From Carya illinoinensis (Eukaryota; Streptophyta; Magnoliopsida; Fagales; Juglandaceae), in NCBI RefSeq assembly GCF_018687715.1, contig NC_056752.1, forward strand, positions 6,192,501-6,256,500: DNA of 64,000 bases, written 5' to 3'. Shown piece by piece: positions 46,547 to 58,956 of the stretch (the stretch's first letter is position 1; each line of letters begins with the position of its first letter). Below the pieces are notes generated by a model, which saw only the letters and a program-made list of their open reading frames with translations, made no database searches and had not been told where the DNA came from. The translations under genes and the position numbers were made by a program.

Positions 46547-48417
46547 TTTCTCTCCCTCTCTCACTCTGCTTTACTTATAGAGGAACATATATCCTATTTA
46601 TTAGAGTAAAGTAAGTACGTAGCTGTCTACTTGTTTATGAAGATTGACTTGTTCGTGCATTCACTAATTGGTTGAAAGAGAGATAGATGCTTAATTGAAA
46701 AGATGTATTTTTCTCTTGTTTTGTTGGTAAAGTTTCTTGAACTGATGGATGCTGTAGGTGAGTCCAGATTGCTTTGCATACAGAGTTTCTGGTGATAAAG
46801 AAAGATGTAAAGCTGGATTGGATTAGATATAGTTTTATTTATATGTGTGGGTGTTAGTTCTGAACAAAAACAAGCTAACCGCTACAATTTGAATGAGTTT
46901 TTAAGAATTAATTAAACCCTAATAGAAGAATATAGCTGATTAATAACCAGTCACCATCCAAATTTTTCCTGACATCTGAATCGGTTCAAACCCAAGCTGG
47001 CCTCCATTAAACTTTTCCATTTTAGTCATGTGATGATTAAATAATTTATGCTCATTTTCAGGTTAGAAATCAGATAAATTATTCCCAGCTGTCTTCATTG
47101 TATATATGGGTTAATTCAAGTGAAAACTTGAACAGAATGTCTGTTGATTATAATTAATGTTGATATTAAATGTGAAAAAATGGTACTTGAAATCTTGAGT
47201 AGCTCAATTAGGTGTTCAAGTTTTTATTTAATTAATTACCGAAATTGAGGTATTGGTATTGTTGGAAATGACCATCTCATAAATCATAAAACAATTTCTA
47301 GAAGACTCAGATGTTTTCGTGACTATGGTGTTTGCCAGATTTTAATCATTTCTTAATATCAATGACATTACTTGTAGAAATAGAAAGATCAAAACTCCTA
47401 TTGTTATATGGAGAATTTCCTGTAGTGAGAAATTTGTTGCTACATTGTTAAAAAAAAAACTCCCGTGATAAAGGCATGCATGAAATGCAATTGGTATTGT
47501 TTTGGGATGATAGGTATAGGTGGATGCGCACTGTTTCATGCTTGGGATATTTAGTGAAAGCCTCAAACTGTTCTACTGGTTTAGTTTTAGACACTTGTTT
47601 GATTTTTTGTTTTTTTGCAAGGTCCTCTATCGATTCTTGCTTTGGGTTTTTATTCCTATGTCCTAGAAATACATTACACTGCATACTTTTTGGGTTCCTG
47701 CTGTTAAATGTCTAGAGGGTGAGAGCAAATGGGCTCATTAGTGGGATTACAACCCGTAATATGTATACCATATGCAGAACAAGTGAAACAAATATATTTG
47801 TTTATGTGCTGCCATCCCTGCCCATTTGCTTCTTTATTATCTTGACATGGAGTTCTATACCAACTATGCATGGGGAAATTTGTTGCTACATCGTTAAAAA
47901 ATCTAATTAGAAAATCTGCATGCATAATTGGTATAGAAAACATGTACGAGAAAAATAACAACATTGTTGAATACTTTGATTTATTGCATTTTGCATTCTA
48001 TCTGGTTGTCCATGCTAGCGAGCTTGTGTTTGATGACATCTCTAAAAGCTCATAAGCTATTTTTTGTTCTTGTTTCTCACAGGATTGAACCAAGATATCA
48101 AGAAATAGAGCAAAAACATTTCATAAGCTGTCAATGATTGATGGAACAGCTAGCTAAACCCATATAGAAAAACTTTCACTTGTAAATTTTTGTTACATTG
48201 TGATATGTTGGATGGTTTTATGTAAAACTTAAAACAATGGCAGTGTAGTGGTTAAGCTTCAAATATGTACTTTGAGGTTATATGAATGATTTGTGCTGGC
48301 AAAAATTGAATTTCTCTATATATAGTATTTTTTGGTTTATTAACTTGCTTTGTTTATTAACAAGCAAGTATTCAGGGAAAAACAACATATGAATGAACAA
48401 AACAGGGACTGCTTCTT
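46547..48417. other. AT-rich region after the MADS exon
   Basis: No gene seen. It contains TTTCCTGTAGTG at 47416-47427, identical to the CACTA terminus at 48977. It also has a local repeat: GAAATTTGTTGCTACAT plus TGTTAAAA at 47429 against the same phrase at 47874, each followed within about 50 bp by a GCATGCAT...AATTGGTAT phrase. Confidence 0.5.
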
Positions 48418-48977
48418 TTAAATTTTCGGCGACAATATTCCGCCGGAATTGAGTTTGGCAATAGCAAAGCTTCACTATTTCCAGCTACAAATGTAGCTGC
48501 AAATACTTATTTCCAGCGAACAATATATAGCCGAAAAACAATTAGCAAGCACACCTAGTAACAACTATTTTCGGCTAAAAAATATAGCTGCAAATAAGAA
48601 TTTCCGGCTACAAATATATAGCCGGAAAATAAATTGGCGACTAGAAACTAGCCAGTAAATATTTGCGGCTTTAAAAATGTAGCCGCTAATATGTATTTCC
48701 GGCTTAAAAATATAGCCGGAAAGTATTTTTGGCTATGGATAATGGATATTGACAAAAATTATTGCGCTAAGTTTTATTCATTTGCGACTATTATTATTGT
48801 CAGAAATAATATGTATTCCTGGCAATTATCAAAGTAGCCAGAAATTGTCTAACTTGGCTCTTTAATAGCGGCTATCCCTTGGCGACTAGAAAATAGCGGG
48901 TAATAATTAATAGCGGCTAAACCATGTGTTTTTTCCGGCTACTGGACCCGCCAGAAATGGAGCAATTTCCTGTAGTG
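48418..48977 (+). repeat. CACTA-type subterminal repeats and 3' terminus
   Basis: About 540 bp of repeated TTCCGGCTA/TAGCCGGAAA motifs in both orientations, with GGCGACTA and GCGGCTA variants, ending AGCAATTTCCTGTAGTG. The reverse complement, CACTACAGGAAATTGCT, is a proper CACTA terminal sequence. Such motif arrays are the binding region of TnpA-like proteins. The matching 5' end was not found in the window, so linkage to the genes at 39.8-45.8 kb is inferred from orientation and order. Confidence 0.75.
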
Positions 48978-51882
48978 TGGATGACGCTTACCGGACCGGA
49001 TAGTTACATAGGCATTTGACCTTAAATCCCGTGTTGAAAATATATCTCAATAAATTAAAGCTAGGAGTTATTATTACAATAAATAATGTCTAAATTCATC
49101 AATTTGAACTTAATTATATATGGACTAAACGAATTTTTCAAAGATTATCATACATTCTCTCGAGAAAATTAACACTACTTACCGAGAAAATTCTAGCATG
49201 AGAAATGGTCAATTGATAAAAACAAAAAATAGAGATACACTTCTTTCACAATTATTACTCAAAACTGATATCATTATTTTCAGTTAATAATGATATCTAA
49301 ACATTTCAATATTACACGATAATATCATTAGGGTGGCGTTTAGCTAGGTAACGTAGAAGAGTTAACTTTGAGTTTAGATTTAGATTTGGATTATAATTTG
49401 GATCTAAAATTAACTATAATCACACAACTAAAATCTTGAAAAGCTTAAAAGCCTATTTGGGTTTGATGCAAATTCAAGTTTTAATATAAATAATGCTATA
49501 TACAGTATTAAGATATATAAGTCTCAAATAAAGTGGAGCAGTACTATTAAAAATATATTTTTTTTCACGTGGGTCTAATTAGATTTACACAACTAATTTA
49601 TATTGTAAATATCATTTCCATTTTAATATATGATCCAAATTAATAAGATATTTTGGATTTTAAATCTCTAATCCATTTTTTTTTTTTAAATATCTCTAAT
49701 CCATATTAAATCCTCCTTCCGGGTTCATTCGTCCAAAAGCACCATAGGCGAGGTTTATAATATAATTAGTGTAAACATTGTGCATGTATCGTTGTTAACT
49801 AATAATAATAGTGCAATTTACTAAGTCAGCTGCGACCAGTTCATGAGTGGTTAAATGCATTATAAGCTCAGTGGCCTGTTCCACGTACGTTTGCAGTCAA
49901 AACTGGTTCAGTGGTATATATATATCATGCAGTGCACGCTTGAGAGCTAGCTCTAGCTCCATTGGCCTGAAGGAGAAGTAGTACCGGCCTCCATCAACCT
50001 TTAGTATAATTTCTCTTGCATTTATTACTACTGGATCTCATCATTCGTAGCATTTTAACCAAATCTATGACTACGAGCATGCAATATTCATATATATGCT
50101 AGCTTCGATTAATATGCATTGAATGCTGGCCTGCCCATATTTTCAAAGATACAAATACAAAAAGTACATGAAGAGATAGAAATCAAACCCACTTGATGAA
50201 TTTTTTACCTGCTAGCTGCATGCATTCATGCATTTAACTTTCACAGATCCAACTTGCGGTTGCAGGGACACATTCTCACCCGGCCGCTTAACATAACTAT
50301 ATGAATGCATGTCATTTCTTCTGCAGCTTACTGGATGTAGGATCCATTAATTGCTCTTGATGCCCTTGTCGGTGGTTGACTCACTCAATATGGCTCTGCA
50401 TGCGGCGGCTAAGCTATGGCTTTGAATTTTTATAACTTACATCTATTTTGAGTCTTTGACCGAGGGAAGGATATCAAAAGTTACAAGTCAGCATAATGGG
50501 ACTCAAAGAGGCAAACAAAGGCCAGGGCCGGTTTTTAAAACTTCCTCTGGCCAAAAAAAAAAATGGAAGAAGAAGAAGAGTAGGTAGTAGTTAAGTTTTT
50601 AAGAAATCAATCTCTTCTATGCTGTCTAAATATCCCAACAGTGAACGAAGAAATATCTCATAAGTGTGTGTGAAGTAGGCTAGTCTGTAATTTGTATGTG
50701 GGCATGTGTGTTGGAGTTCTTATGGACTTCGTGACAGATAAATTTTTAAAGGGTTTGAAGTAGTTGTTTGACTATTATCCTTTATATTAATTTATCCATA
50801 TATATGCACTAGATCCATTCTATATTTATCTATTTATAGTACCATTTTCTCATTTAAGGTTTCTGCTATGAAGATCATTCTGTTATTGCAGCTCTTGGAG
50901 ATTGTTGTAGACACATTTGATACAATAGTAAGTTCATGCACTCATTTAGACAAAGTTCTCCCATATGATACAAATTACCAAATCATAAAGTTTTTGGAAA
51001 GCATGGAAGATACAATTCCAAGAAATGGTTTTGGTATGAAAGCGAAACTCTCACGGACCAATTATACATTCGCTTCTTCATTTAGGAAGAACTGCATATC
51101 GGTTAAATGGTTAGGTGATCTGCTTATTGGAAAAAGCTAATGCGGTGATCGACTTCATGAGCAGTGCTTTGTCCGTAGTGTTCTAGATAAATGAAACAGG
51201 CTCCTACAGTAAAATAGGACCATTAGATATGTAATTAGTTGAAAAGGTAATTAGTTTTATTTTATTTTATTTTTGAAAGGAAACACTTCTTATTACATTA
51301 ACCAAAATATTTTTTGTTTTGTATATAAAAAACGATGCTTTTCAACATTTTTTCTTGAAAAAATTGTAATAGAATATAGGCTTTTAGATTAAAAAAAAAA
51401 TTATGCTTTTCAATATTATCTTTTTCTTGAAAAAAAAAAAACCAATATAGCCCGAAACCCGGATTCATTCGAGTTCCGGCCCAGGTCATAACCTGCACTA
51501 ATCTAGTCTGGAACCTGGCCCGGATTTGAAACCTGGGTTCTGGGCCGGGTATACCCAGGTTCTCAATCTGGAACCCGGATGAACAGTTCTAGCTAGCTAG
51601 CTAGTTATTACGAGTCCAACTGATCCTGTTTCCTCAGACATCATCTTCAAGAACAATTGGCCACCTAGTTATTACAATCCATCATCTTGCACCTAACTTT
51701 GAATGGAAAATTTAATTTGATCATTGATCTTATCTTACATTTAACAACATAGCAGAAAAGTACTACGTATTATTGTCATCATCGATCTGCTAGCTGCATG
51801 AGAAATTGGCAATACTTATAAAGCATATTATTGGTGAGAGAAACATTTTGATTCAGTGCTAAATTACCTTTTATATTGCAGC
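48978..51882. other. AT-rich intergenic region
   Basis: No identified gene. A frame of 90 codons at 50868-51140 has no recognisable domain. Its first part, 50894-50929, is flanked by good splice-like signals (TTATTGCAG and GTAAGT) but nothing connects it to other exons. 51445-51590 looks like a hAT end and is listed separately. Confidence 0.5.
51445..51590. mobile_element. Possible hAT terminal segment
   Basis: Repeated AACCCGGAT / CCGGGTTC motifs in both orientations end in GATGAACAGTTCTA. The reverse complement TAGAACTGTTCATCCGGG is a typical hAT-like end. No partner end or 8-bp duplication was found. Confidence 0.4.
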
Positions 51883-51987
51883 CTACTAAAGATGCAGGTC
51901 GTATGGTCTCTAAAGAGTCAGCTACAAGTCGTCCTCAACTTGCTTCACAGCCAACCAAAGCTACTAGTCGTGAAGCATCATCTTCTC
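51883..51987 (+). pseudogene. Possible terminal exon of an unknown gene, interrupted by LINE copy C
   Basis: After TTATATTGCAG (acceptor-like) the frame PTKDAGRMVSKESATSR... is Ser/Thr-rich and open up to the LINE target site. When the LINE and one target duplication are ignored the frame reaches TGA three codons further (the TGA in TTGAGAC after 57564). It has no recognisable domain. The frame could be chance, but the acceptor and the intact reading are suggestive. Confidence 0.35.
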
Positions 51988-52003
51988 ATGTAGCTACATG
52001 TAG
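51988..52003. repeat. Left 16-bp target duplication of LINE copy C
   Basis: ATGTAGCTACATGTAG, identical to 57549-57564. It contains the palindrome TGTAGCTACA. Variable-length duplications of 7-20 bp are normal for LINE integration. Confidence 0.9.
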
Positions 52004-52059
52004 TTTTTTTTTTTTAAAGAAACTACTTGTATTAATTCATAACTGTATCAATACAAAGT

Positions 52060-55000
52060 TTATCATTCAGTACCAAGGAACTAATGCCCATAGGCCCCTC
52101 TTCCATCCAAATTACCTCTTCCCTTACAAGTAATCCCATTTTTGCTAATGTATGAGCTACTCTATTGTTTTTTCTATTTGTATACTGTATTGACCATTGC
52201 CTTCTATTAATTAAAATAGTTTATATATCCTCCACTATCTGTCCATGCCATTCCCAGCAAGCAACCTGTATTCTTATTTACAGCATGTATAATTCCAAAA
52301 GCATCACCCTCAAAAATGACATTTAACCAATTTAAGTCAACACATAGTTGAAGAGCTCTCCACAGCACCTGGATCTTGGTTGCAGCTAGGGTAAAAACAT
52401 CTGCAATAGAGTTGCACAATGATAATAACAATTCCTCATTTTCATCCCTCACCACTATCCCCATCCCCATTCTTTTCAATTCAGAGCTGAGACTTGCATC
52501 CCAATTCACTTTAACCCATCCCTTTCTCGGTTTCCTCCACCTCCCCATATCCATTTGCATATTAGCTCCCTCTCTCCTTTTTCCCAACTCCATTTTTGCC
52601 TCACCAAACATTGACAAACAATCTTGAGCTTGTTTGTATAACACAGAAGGCCCTTGAAACTTCCCTTCGAAAACAAAACTGTTCCTTCTGCACCATATAT
52701 TCCTCATGACAGTAGCTACTAATTCTAGTTCACCAATTCCCAGTTTCTCAGACAATATCGCCCAGATCTCCATGAAGGTCCCCTCCATTCTAGGCCATTT
52801 CTGAACTGGACTTTCACTGTCAGCCCAAACATCAGCTGCTGCCCCACAACTCCATAAAACATGATTAACTATTTCTTCTTCCAATCCACATATACCACAA
52901 AGAGGATCATTCAGTACTTTCCTTTTACACAAGTTTTGCCTTGTAGGTAGACAATTCAGAATGGCTTTCCATATGAACATTTTAACTACTTCAGGTGTAT
53001 TAAGCTTCCAAATTTTTTGCCAACATACCTTCACAGATTTCATATCAGATGGACCCCCTTCGTTTCTATATTTCCTGCATCTCTCCAAGTGATATCCACT
53101 CCTCACACTATATAGACCATCCTTTGTGTAGGCCCATATTCTCTTGTCAGGAGCATTGGCATAACTAATTGGCAGCCCATATATGATATCAGCTTCTTCT
53201 TGCATAAAGGTTTCCTTAACCAGCTTTTCATCCCATCCTCCATTTTTAAACAATTCTTTAACTTTTGCCTCTGCCCTCAGACCCTTTCTTGGTGATTGGA
53301 TACAAAACTGAGATGGCCTTGGTATCCACTTCTCTCCCCATATATTGACCTTCTCTCCATTTCCCACCCTCCAGACTAAACCTTCTTTTAATAGATCAAG
53401 GGACCCCCACAAGCTTCGCCATATTTTTGAAGGCCCATAGCCTAATTTAGTATTCAGCAGGTCTCTATGCTTAAAATATTTATCTTTAAGCACTCGGGCT
53501 GCCACTGAATTTGGCATCATCAGAATCCTCCAACACTGTTTTGCTAAAAGGACAGTGTTAAAACTATTCAGTTCTCTAAACCCCATACCCCCTTCCAATT
53601 TTACCATACCCATCTTAGCCCAACTCCTCCAATGTATCCTTCTATCATTCTGTTGGAAACCCCACCAGAATTTAGCCATTAATGCTGCAATTTCTTTGCA
53701 TAATCTCACTGGTAGTCTGAAAACATTCATAAGTTGGCACAACTTGGATGACTGCTTTTAGCAGAACTTTCTTCCCTGAAGGAGATAGAAAATGATTCTT
53801 TCAGTTATTTATTTTGTTCCACACCCTATCTTTTATACCTCTAAAGGTTTTGTACTGTGATCTCCCCACCATAACAGGTAACCCCAGGTACTTTTCAATG
53901 TTTGTTTGAATTCCCACCCCCACATCCTCCCTTATCCTTCTCCTTATATCTTCTTTTGTATTGGAACTGAAAAATAAAGAGGTTTTCTGCCTATTTAAGC
54001 ATTGCCCCGAAGCCTTCTCATAAATCTGTAGTAGATCCTTGATCTTAAGCCACTCCTGCCAAGAGGCTTGTCCAAATACCAAGCAATCATCAGCAAATAA
54101 TAGGTGAGTAACACTTATACCCCCTTTTGCTACTGCTACTCCCTTCAACTCCCCCCTCCTTTCAACCATATTAATAAGGGTACTTAGTCCCTCTGCACAA
54201 AGGAGGAAAAGGTATGGAGATAGTGGATCTCCCTACCTTAAACCCCTCGATGGTACAAAAGAGTTCCCAGGTTTTCCATTTACCACAATGGCATACTTAA
54301 CAGTTTGCACACATTGCATGATAAGGCCCACCCATCTTTCATCAAACCCCATTTTTATCATCACCTCCTTTAGAAAACCCCACTCAACTCTATCATATGC
54401 TTTCGAGATATCCAGTTTTAAAGCCATACTCCCCTTATTTCCTCTTTGTTTAGTTTTCATTGAAGGAAGTATCTCATAGGCAACTATAATGTTATCTGTC
54501 ATGAGTCTTCCCGAAACAAAAGCACTCTGATTTGCTGAAATGACATGATCAAGTACTCCCCTTAATCTATTTGCTAGAACCTTTGCAATGATTTTGTAAG
54601 AAACATTGCAAAGGCTTATGGGCCTGAAATCCCCAACATTTTTTGGTTCCTTCACTTTTGGAATAAGCACCACATTGGTTTGATTGAAAGAACTAACAGT
54701 ACCTTTTCCTGTTAAAACACTCAACACTGCGTCTGTCACCTCTCCCCCCACAACACTCCAATAACTTTGATAAAAAGAAGCCCCAAACCCATTTGGGCCT
54801 GGCGCTATCAAAGGCCCAATCTGTTTAATTGCACTCTCCACCTCCTCTTTAGTAAACTCTTTCATCAACTGTAAATTCATCTCAGAGGTTACCCTTTTGT
54901 CCATTGAAGAAAGACAAAACTCCATAGATTCCTTTGATGGGAATGAAGATTGATATACATTTTGGTAATGGTTATAGAAGGCCTCTTCAATTTCCTCTTG

Positions 55001-56170
55001 TTTCTCCCATAGAAACCCATCTCCATCATACACTTGATTTATCTGATTCCTTTTCCTTCTTTGAGTAGCACATGCATGAAAAAACTTGGTATTTTTGTCA
55101 CCAAGTTTATACCAGTCTATCTTTGCCCTTTGTCTCCATTTCAAATCCTCTTGTGTAAGTAAAACCCCTACTTCTTTTTGAAGCCTCTTGATCATTTCCA
55201 CATTATTAGGTCCCTCACTATCCTGCAGATCTCTTATCTCTTTTGAAAATCTGGTAATGTCTTTCCCCCTATCCTTCTCTTTCCTTTTTGCCCACTCTGT
55301 TAACCTCTCACTGCATGAAGTGAGTAGTCCTTTTATCTTACTTATAGGATCAAAAAAAATTTTCTGTAGAGTCCCACCCCCTTTCACTACCTCTTCACAT
55401 TCTTCATTCTTCACCCATGAAGCTTCCAAGTTAAATCTTCTACTTCTTTTAACAAAAGTGTAAGAGGAATCAAAAGCTGTCATCAATATAGGTTTATGGT
55501 CAGAGCAGTGAGCAGTGAGCCCTACCACTTTCACTTTTTTGAATATATTCCTCCATTCATGATTGCCTAAAAATCTGTCTAGCCTCTCCTTAGTAAAGGT
55601 ATGGTCATCATGCTTATTGCTCCATGTAAAGGGGCATCCCTAACACCCTAAATCTGTTAACTGTTTTTCCACCAATACCTCCCTAAACTAACCCATACTC
55701 TTCTCATCTCTCAGTTTAACCCCCACTTTTTCAGATTGTAACAATATTTTGTTAAAATCTCCAGCCACACACCAGGCCTCTCCTTTTTTCGGAACCAAGG
55801 AAGCTAGAAGCTCCCAAGACAAATTTCTCTTTGAAGAGTCAGGGTGCCCATAAAACCCAGTAAAGAACCATTCCTTTTTTCCTCCTTCCTTTCTGATTTT
55901 GCTGCTAATATGCCATTGGGAGAAATTTAAAATCTCCAACTGCACCCCTTTACCCCAAAACAAAGCTAAACCCCCTCTCTTTCCAATAGGTTCTACAACT
56001 AGACATTTATCCAGTTCCAACCTTCTTTTTAAGGCCTCTACTCTTCCAGCCGTAACCATAACTTCCATGAGAAAAACCACATCGAGCTTATTCACCTTTA
56101 CCAATAGGCAAAGGTCCTGAACTGTCCTAGGATTGCCCAATCCTCGGCAGTTCCAGCTTAGGCAAATCAT
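52060..56170 (-). pseudogene. LINE ORF2: endonuclease, reverse transcriptase, zf-RVT, RNase H
   Basis: It starts at the ATG at 56170 with MICLSWNCRGLGNPRTV, the apurinic-endonuclease N-terminus, and GDFNKIL near the end of that block. The frame breaks at 55688 and resumes 55534-54233 with the RT blocks GPNGFGASFYQ, FRPISLCNV, NQSAFVSGRLMTDNI and LKLDISKAYDRVEW. A stop lies at 54233, then LLFADDCLVF (catalytic FADD) in 54169-53801. After another stop near 53801, 53742-52207 holds the zf-RVT (CGICGLEEEIVNHVLWSC) and RNase H (VNWDASL, VRDENEE, FEGDAFGI). The last block (RVAHTLAKMG) is shifted to another frame near 52150. Normal family layout with at least four lesions. Confidence 0.92.
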
Positions 56171-56237
56171 TGTAATAGGCGGGGCTGCTCAACAGCCTCC
56201 GCCTTTATTTCAATATCAATCAGTTCCAAATTGTCCA

Positions 56238-57400
56238 TCATTTTAATTTTTTAACTCCCACACCTTCCTCTTTATTCACCTCCTCCCCTCCACTTCTTTT
56301 TTTTACCACCACTAAACTTTGCACTCCACTAGTCAAATTCCCTCTCAATATTCTTTTCCAACTCTTCGCCTTCCCCTTCCCCTTTTTAACTAATCTTGCT
56401 TCAGATTCAACAGTTTCCTGTACCCCTTCAAAATCCTCATCAAGTCCCCCACAACTCCTCACTAACCCTTCAGTCTTTTTGTTAACCCTGTTTCCCAGTG
56501 TTTTTGACCCTTCACTCTCACTTACCTCCTCCATATTCCCCTTATTTTGCCCCCTTTCTATTAACCCCTGGCACTCCTCCAGCCATGCATTTTGATTCCC
56601 CTCAGTGCCTGCATTTTTACCTTCCATAACACTCTCCCCTTCTTCTTCTTTCCTCCCTTCATCTCTTGTTACTCCATGATTTTTCTCCATTGTTTTTGCT
56701 CTCAACCAAGGCTCATACTGCCCTGATTCCCCTTCTTCATTCAAGCACCCCTTTGCCCCGTGCACTATACATCCACACTTTAGGCAAATTCTAGGTAATT
56801 TCTCATACTGAAAGGGGATCCACATCTTCTCCCTTGTTTGAGCAATAGTCCTACCTCTAGCTAGGCTCCTCCTTATATCCAATTCGACCCTAACCCTTAG
56901 GAATTTCCCCCAAGCTACATCCCCCTCCTGAACTTCCACCTCTAAAACCTTCCCGATAGTTCCCCCTAATCTTTCCCCCATGCTACGATTCATGCAATCT
57001 AATGGTAGATTAACCATTTGGATCCAAAACTTTGAATAAAGAAATTCATAGCTTGGATCTGGATCTTCCCCTCATACGGCATTAAGGCAAACAAGTGATT
57101 ATCAAATAACCAAGGGCATCCCCTCAAGACCTTAACCCTATCCTTCCGATTCGAAAATGTAATAATAAAACAGTTAGATGCAATTTCTCAAAAGGACATA
57201 GGGGGACTAACCTTCCAAATCTTCTCCATTGTCACACGGACCACCTCCTTCCCGATTCTTCTTCCAGCAAAGACCTTCCCTAACAGGCTCCGATCCCCTA
57301 ACTCCCTGAGATCTTCATTCTCGTTCTCTGAAATTTCTATCAGCTCACTCTCTTCGTCGTCCAGCTTCAATCTCTCCCAAGTCTGCTCGAGTTCCTCCAT
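56238..57400 (-). pseudogene. LINE ORF1 (DUF4283-like, CCHC zinc finger), broken
   Basis: RNA-binding protein of the element. ATG at 57400 gives MEELEQTWERLKLDDEE, and the DUF4283-like region continues with VLRGCPWLFDNHLFAL after a stop at 57188-57190. A further break near 57070 is followed by the frame ending at 56238, with KMWIPFQYEKLPRICLKCG and CX2CX4HX4C (CLKCGCIVHGAKGC, zf-CCHC_4 type). The C-terminal half is Glu/Lys/Gly-rich and ends in basic residues. Two interruptions make it non-functional. Confidence 0.85.
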
Positions 57401-57548
57401 AGAGGCCTCCTCTATTTACCTCTAGCAAATAGATACTCACCCTGAGCCCCACTAGCGTGAGAACTTGGACCACACTCCACCTAGCAAACGTTCGCACCCT
57501 AATCGCCTTCGGAAAGACGACGAAGGGGAGAGAACGGTTAGAGGAGAT

Positions 57549-57564
57549 ATGTAGCTACATGTAG
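57549..57564. repeat. Right 16-bp target duplication of LINE copy C
   Basis: ATGTAGCTACATGTAG, matching 51988-52003, followed by TTGAGACTAAC, where the host sequence resumes. Confidence 0.9.
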
Positions 57565-58956
57565 TTGAGACTAACAATCTTCTTGCCATTCTGTTTTGCT
57601 ATTTTATTTTATTAGTGAGCTGTACGGTTAGTTATTTTTGGTAAGTTAGGTTAGGCTATACACGACAAGCTGTATATATGAGCCCTTTCTTTTGATGATT
57701 GTGACTCGGTTTTAGAGTCTTGTTTTGACTTGGTTTTACACGACAAGCTGACCCTTTCTTTTGATGATTGTAATATTAAATGGGAAGATACAGAGATATA
57801 TAATTAATTCTTCCCATCAGAAGACAATGTTGCTGAGTCGCTGACTTCTTGTCCAGTGCTTGACAAATTCATACGTTAGCATGACAAATTCATACGAACA
57901 AAGTATTTGAAAAGGTTGACGTTGTCCATCATGAATAATTAGTGACATTTGAAACGTTACAACTCATATATATCATATGTAAGGAAGGATATATTTTGGA
58001 TATAATATTAATAGCAATGATACTGAGTAAGAAAATATATGGTTAGATCAATGATTTTAATTTTAATTAGGTTCTAGAACAGTTAGAGAGGGTTGTTGGA
58101 CGGGTACATACATGTTTGACTCCATTTTAATTTTTAACATTAACCCATGAAATTAATCACGCTTATTATATCTTTTCTTAAAAGCAATATTATCTATATG
58201 AATATTTTGAAATTCACTTTATATTTATAATTATTTCTTTCATAAATGTTTAGTTTATGAAAAAAGTAAAGTTTATAAATTGATATGATTTGTTATCATA
58301 ATATATTATATTATAAGGGATATACTATTTATAATTATTTTTACATATTTTTTATACATTTCATTAATGTGATTGGTTAAAACAGTTATTTTATATTAAA
58401 AATAGTAACATAATCAATTACATTAATAGAATGTACGTACAAAATATACAAATATGACTTCAAATAGAGTTTTTATAAAGTGATAGGCACTGAAAAGTGA
58501 CAACTTAACAAGCGAAGAAACAAAAATGGAGAAATTAATTGGTGAGGGTATTGGGTGGCTCCAACTTTTTATTATATTCGAATTAAGAAAAATGTATTTC
58601 GGTTGACTTCAAAATTACAGTCTTGCCCCTTTTGGTGAACTTTGTTTTGACATGTTATTAAGCATTTTTCCCATTGAGGTTCTTTAGTGGCGTTCAATAG
58701 GGTCTGTTGCGGCGGCGCATTGAGACGTCAACAATTTTGTCCTCGTCACCGTCCACTCAAATCACATTGAGACATTAGCAATTTTGTCCTCGTCACCGTC
58801 CACTCAAATCACGCTTAGACCGTATAGTGGGATCCATCAAAACACAAGATCTCTTCCATCGACGGTGGAAAAATGGGCACAACCATCATAGTGCTGTCAC
58901 GGAGTTCCTTGACTGTTTTATTGGTCTTGTGAGAAGCTGGTGCAGTAAAGTGAGAT
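57565..58956. other. AT-rich intergenic region
   Basis: No gene seen. It contains a MITE at 58320-58475 and a local duplication of GCAATTTTGTCCTCGTCACC plus GTCCACTCAAATCAC around 58730-58812. Confidence 0.6.
58320..58475. mobile_element. MITE, relative of the element at 16643
   Basis: The left part has ATACATTTCATTAATGTGAT then TGGTT, and the right part, reverse-complemented, has ACATTCTATTAATGTAATTG then ATT. Outer arms resemble ATATTTTTACATATTTT. Layout and core match the 16643-16785 element, so one family is likely. Confidence 0.6.

Larger units (their letters stand above)
52004..57548 (-). mobile_element. Full-length L1-type LINE, copy C
   Basis: 5.5 kb on the minus strand, bounded by a perfect 16-bp duplication, with poly(A) seen as the T-run after 52003. 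From the 5' end (57548): GC-rich leader, ORF1 from 57400, ORF2 from 56170 with endonuclease, RT, zinc finger and RNase H. It is the only complete LINE here and a reference for the truncated copies A and B. Stops and frameshifts in both ORFs make it inactive. Confidence 0.95.

Noticed and set aside
50868..51140. 90-codon frame, possible small protein or exon
   Set aside because: No domain or neighbouring exons recognised; a splice-flanked 36-base piece inside is too little to support a gene.
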